Positions 60,871 to 64,000 of a stretch of 64,000 nucleotides of DNA are shown here, in pieces. This DNA is from CALHVX01 sp039198065 (GTDB lineage Bacteria > Pseudomonadota > Gammaproteobacteria > Pseudomonadales > Azotimanducaceae), in NCBI GenBank assembly GCA_039198065.1, contig JBCCTU010000003.1, positions 461,137-525,136 on the forward strand, given 5' to 3'. Position 1 is the stretch's first letter. Every line of letters starts with the position of its first letter. The notes beneath the pieces were generated by a model that was given only the letters and a program-made list of their open reading frames with translations, had not been told where the DNA came from and did not search any database. Made by a program: the position numbers and the translations under genes.

Positions 60871-63800
60871 TTACAGCCCGTCGAGGAGCTGATCGAGCTC
60901 CGCAGCGCTCAGGTCGACGGTTGCGTTCTCTGTGTTCCCACGGGCTTCGCTAACCTGTCGGATTGCGTGAACGAGTTGGTCCAGAAACCGTTGGTCGATG
61001 CTTGGGTGTGCGCGGGTTAGCTCAACGCGGAGACAGCTGTTCCGCCACAGGACGTTGACCTCTAGGGCAGTCGGGGCGCAGTCCTGTGGGTGCCGAGCCT
61101 GAGCAAGCAGCGCTGTTGGGTCGTAAAGCCTTAGGCCCTGAGTGCTCGCTGTATCGGGATCCTGCTCAAAGGCACCGCCAATGACGTTGAGGGTGAGGTC
61201 GATGGGGTGTGCTGGTGACAGATCAACGTCCGAATCGCCCTCCGCTGCTCGACAGAGAATCCCGTAGCTCAATCCCGCGTCGGGAATCTCGTTCCAACGT
61301 TCGTTGACGCGTTGCAGCGTATCGTGTGTGGAACCAGCGGTCGGCAGGCGGAACGGGAACTGTGTCGTAAACCAGCCTACGGCGTCACCGGGCTCCACCG
61401 ATGCAACGGGGTAGCGACGCCCGTGACGTTCAAGCCAGATCAGTTGTTCTCCGTCCTCGGCCATTACCAGCGCCAGCGCTGCAAGAACCAACCGTTCGAG
61501 CTCATCGGTTCCTATCGCTGGAGTAAGTGAGCAGTCCACAAGGGTCACACTCGAGCGCTCGATGACCGGTGTCGGCCTCAGTGGCGTCCGGGGAGCCAGT
61601 CCCGGCGACCGCGTGACGGTTCGCCAGTACTCGCGTTGAGCAAGTATCGCCGGCTTGCGGTCAGCGGCGGCCAGCACATGACGCCAGCGCTGATTGCCAC
61701 GGTCGACGGTCGCCGCGCCGTAGCGCTTTCGCTGCGCCTCGCTCGCGTTAAGTAGCCAGTGCAAATCGCCTAGGAGCCGCTGCCACGAGATTGCGTCAAC
61801 AGCCAGATGATGCGCGACGAGCAGCAGGATCGGCGCGGCCGTCCCGCGGTCGATCAACCGGGGGGAAAACAGGTGCCCGGCTTCGATGTCCAGCGTGGCG
61901 AACCAATCCGGCTCAAACTCAAGCCTGTCCACCGCGTCAGCGTCCGAGTGCATGAGTTCCACCCGGGCCGGAACGGGAGGACCAGCCACCCAGCCTGATT
62001 CCGTGGCCCGATACGGCGTTCGTAGTGCCGAGTGGCGCGTAACGAGCGCCTGCAGGAGGGCTTCCAGCGTCGAAGCCGCCACCGGCTGTTCCAGCAGCAG
62101 GGCCACGGGCAGGGTCCAGTGATTGGGATAGCGCAGCGGCAGATCGAAAAACCAGGCTTCGATCGGCGTCACGGGTAGCCAGCGTTGCAGGTCGGTATCG
62201 GACGTGAACGCGCCTTCGGTGGCTTCCCGAGAACGCCGAAGCTGGTCCTCGAGCAGCGCGGGCGTTGGGTAGTCGAACACTTGACTGGGTTTGAGTTCGA
62301 GCTCGCGGTGCCGTGCTGCTGCGACCAGCTTCAGCACCAGAATGCTGTCGCCGCCGAGGGCGAAAAAGTCGTCGTCCATGGCGACGGCGTCGAGTCCGAG
62401 CACTTCCGCGTACAGCTGTTGCAGCGGATGCTCGAGCGGCGCTGACGGCTCCCGCGACGGACTCGCGCGCAGCAGTTGTTGGGTAAGCGCCGTTGAATCG
62501 ACCTTGCCGTTGCGATTGGTTGGCAGGTAGTCGACGCGTAGCAGCTGACGCGGTCGAGCCATGGGTAACAGGGTGCTTTCGAGGTGCTCCTGGAGCGCGG
62601 GTTCGACATCGGCGTTAGCCGCGGTATCCAGGCAGTAGCAGGCACCGAGGTAGGTGGCATTCGCTCGAGAGAGCACAACGACGTGTGCGTCGCGAACTCC
62701 CGCCACTTCCCGCATGCGGTGTTCGATGGCTTCGAGCTCGATGCGCTGCCCAGCGAGTTTCACCTGGCGATCGAGGCGGCCGAGAAACAGCAGCTCCCCA
62801 GAGTCATCCCAGCGAGCTCGATCCCCTGTTCTGTACCGCAGTCCATCCGCGGTCATGGAAAACGCCATCGAGTCCTCATGGCCCAGGTACCCGTCAGCCA
62901 CACCGGGCCCTCGTACCACCAGTTCTCCGACCAGCCCCGGGGCACGGCGTCGCCCGCGCTGATCTTCGACGGACAACCGGGTCCCGGGAAGCGGGCGGCC
63001 AATCGAGGGCTGTGTTGACGTTGAGCCGGAGGTGGCGTCGTAGAGCGTTGCGACAGAACACCAGACCGTGGCTTCCGTTGGACCGTACTCGTTGTAGAGC
63101 GACGCCCGGGGTGCCTTTGCCGCGTGCGCGGCGGGTAGTGCCCGTGGACAGGCTTCCCCCGCGACGATCGCTGCGCGCAAGCTGGCGAGCTGCTGCTCCG
63201 TTGCAAACTCGAGCACCGTCTCATAGAGCGATGGAATGCAGAGCAGGTGAGTGACGCGTTCACGGGCAATGAGAGCGGCGATCGCCGCAGGATCTCTCCG
63301 CTCAGCGTCGCTCGCAACAACCAGCGTATTGCCCGTGGCAAGGGGCCAGCAAAACCCGACCATGGCGCTGTCGAAGGCCGGTGCCGACAGCAAGAGGAAA
63401 CGCTCCGGCGGTGCGAAGACTTGATCTCGCACGGCGGTGGAGTACGCCAGGTTGCTCTGGGTAACCCGAACCGCCTTGGGGGTTCCCGTCGAGCCGGAGG
63501 TAAAGAGAAAGTACGCGTAGCGCTCAGGGCGCTCACCGTAGGGTGCAGCGCCAGGTGTGAGCACCTCAAAGGTAAGCGGCGCCCCGAGGGACTCATTAGG
63601 CTCGGTGCTGAGCCTGACGATAGCGGCAGCCTGACAGGCCTCGGCCAACTCAAGGGCACTGCGGGCAGAGGCTTGTTGATGAATGGGAACGATTGTCCGT
63701 CCCGTGCGCCAGCATGCCTGCATCACCGCAACGCTGTAGCGACCGCTGGGCAGTTGCATGGCCAGGATACCGGCGCTGCCGAGGGTTTCGTCGAGCTGAG

Positions 63801-64000
63801 TAGCGATCGCGTCGACCAGCAGGTTCAACTCCGCAAAGTTCAGGCGCCCCAAACAATCAACCAGTGCGAGGTGGGCTGGTGACCGCAGGCAGTGGCCGTG
63901 CACCCGATCCGCGATGAGGCTCGCATCGACGTCGACCGACGCCTCCTCAAGCGCGTCCAGGTGCTCGTGTTCCCTTGGGCTCAAGAGGTCAAGGGCGCCG
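60871..64000 (-). CDS. NRPS, A-T-E module, N-terminal part outside window
   Basis: An open frame from the right edge to the stop at 60871, at least 1,043 residues. It begins in a typical condensation-to-adenylation linker (ALDLLSPREHEHLDAL), so a condensation domain probably lies outside and the TTG seen at 63984 is not the start. The A domain has TSGSTGTPKA (~165), NEYGPTEATVW and YRTGDRARWDD; the T domain has LGGDSI (~551). An epimerisation domain follows with HHLAVDAISWQRLLGDL (~731). The E domain implies a D-residue handed to the next module. Hand-read adenylation residues are D-S-V-L-I-A-E-V-W-K, not matching a code I know. Confidence 0.9.
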   Translation of the reverse strand, partial: GALDLLSPREHEHLDALEEASVDVDASLIADRVHGHCLRSPAHLALVDCLGRLNFAELNLLVDAIATQLDETLGSAGILAMQLPSGRYSVAVMQACWRTGRTIVPIHQQASARSALELAEACQAAAIVRLSTEPNESLGAPLTFEVLTPGAAPYGERPERYAYFLFTSGSTGTPKAVRVTQSNLAYSTAVRDQVFAPPERFLLLSAPAFDSAMVGFCWPLATGNTLVVASDAERRDPAAIAALIARERVTHLLCIPSLYETVLEFATEQQLASLRAAIVAGEACPRALPAAHAAKAPRASLYNEYGPTEATVWCSVATLYDATSGSTSTQPSIGRPLPGTRLSVEDQRGRRRAPGLVGELVVRGPGVADGYLGHEDSMAFSMTADGLRYRTGDRARWDDSGELLFLGRLDRQVKLAGQRIELEAIEHRMREVAGVRDAHVVVLSRANATYLGACYCLDTAANADVEPALQEHLESTLLPMARPRQLLRVDYLPTNRNGKVDSTALTQQLLRASPSREPSAPLEHPLQQLYAEVLGLDAVAMDDDFFALGGDSILVLKLVAAARHRELELKPSQVFDYPTPALLEDQLRRSREATEGAFTSDTDLQRWLPVTPIEAWFFDLPLRYPNHWTLPVALLLEQPVAASTLEALLQALVTRHSALRTPYRATESGWVAGPPVPARVELMHSDADAVDRLEFEPDWFATLDIEAGHLFSPRLIDRGTAAPILLLVAHHLAVDAISWQRLLGDLHWLLNASEAQRKRYGAATVDRGNQRWRHVLAAADRKPAILAQREYWRTVTRSPGLAPRTPLRPTPVIERSSVTLVDCSLTPAIGTDELERLVLAALALVMAEDGEQLIWLERHGRRYPVASVEPGDAVGWFTTQFPFRLPTAGSTHDTLQRVNERWNEIPDAGLSYGILCRAAEGDSDVDLSPAHPIDLTLNVIGGAFEQDPDTASTQGLRLYDPTALLAQARHPQDCAPTALEVNVLWRNSCLRVELTRAHPSIDQRFLDQLVHAIRQVSEARGNTENATVDLSAAELDQLLDGL

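Noticed and set aside
63982..63984. TTG as the true start of the right-edge NRPS
   Set aside because: The frame continues to the edge as a typical C-to-A linker, so the gene is cut by the window end.

Overview
The window is a GC-rich stretch of bacterial chromosome, most likely from a gammaproteobacterium. The evidence is housekeeping genes of proteobacterial type (purE-purK, sfsA, xthA, creD), outer-membrane proteins (a TolC-type channel and two further beta-barrels), lipoproteins, c-type cytochromes and many acyl-CoA/CoA-ester enzymes. The lineage below class cannot be fixed by eye. I see no rRNA, tRNA, insertion sequence or CRISPR array. Both ends cut through genes: a giant RTX protein on the left and a non-ribosomal peptide synthetase (NRPS) on the right.

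Region 1 (1-9.8 kb) looks like a giant-adhesin type I secretion locus. A very long RTX protein (minus strand, open at the left edge) lies divergent from a tight three-gene operon: a MotA/TolQ/ExbB-like proton channel subunit, a MotB-like single-span protein and a TolC-family channel. This resembles the SiiA/SiiB/SiiC/SiiE arrangement of Salmonella SPI-4. The ABC exporter and membrane-fusion protein are not in the window. A TIGR04219-like outer-membrane barrel follows.

Region 2 (9.8-38.4 kb) is a mixed metabolic region: a multi-span membrane protein, an ABM-domain monooxygenase, a Tat-type PLP enzyme resembling PvdN, an ATC-hydrolase-like protein, a P450, and a probable periplasmic amine-oxidation operon. 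That operon encodes a Tat-type flavin amine oxidase and a diheme cytochrome c fused in frame to a RidA domain. Then come exonuclease III, a diguanylate cyclase, SfsA, a CoA-transferase, a nitroreductase, a MAPEG protein, a flavin monooxygenase overlapping a class II deacetylase, an acyl-CoA dehydrogenase, a GST, another FAD oxidoreductase, a repeat-bearing lipoprotein, two methyltransferases, a methylmalonyl-CoA epimerase-like protein, DUF3237, an enoyl-CoA hydratase, a dehalogenase-like hydrolase, DUF2834, an XRE/MmyB regulator and CreD.

Region 3 (38.4-45.4 kb) holds a degenerate acyl-CoA dehydrogenase-like protein, a HIT protein and an unusual surface-fibre locus. Three secreted proteins share a C-terminal AGTY signature. 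They sit with a PapD-like chaperone and a divergent 816-residue beta-barrel that ends in an SdrD_B/Cna_B-like domain. I read this as a divergent chaperone-usher-like system.

Region 4 (45.4-49.1 kb) contains purK-purE, a DUF1761 protein and a sugar-type MFS/GPH transporter.

Region 5 (49.1-64 kb) is the edge of a peptide natural-product cluster. It contains an acyl-CoA dehydrogenase, a GT1 glycosyltransferase, a PltE/PigA-like aminoacyl-carrier dehydrogenase, a PltF/PigI-like stand-alone adenylating enzyme, and two convergent NRPS genes reading A-T-E then C-A-T-C-A-T. No thioesterase or reductase release domain is seen. The 1,346 residues of giant repeats at the left edge and the NRPS at the right edge both continue outside the window.
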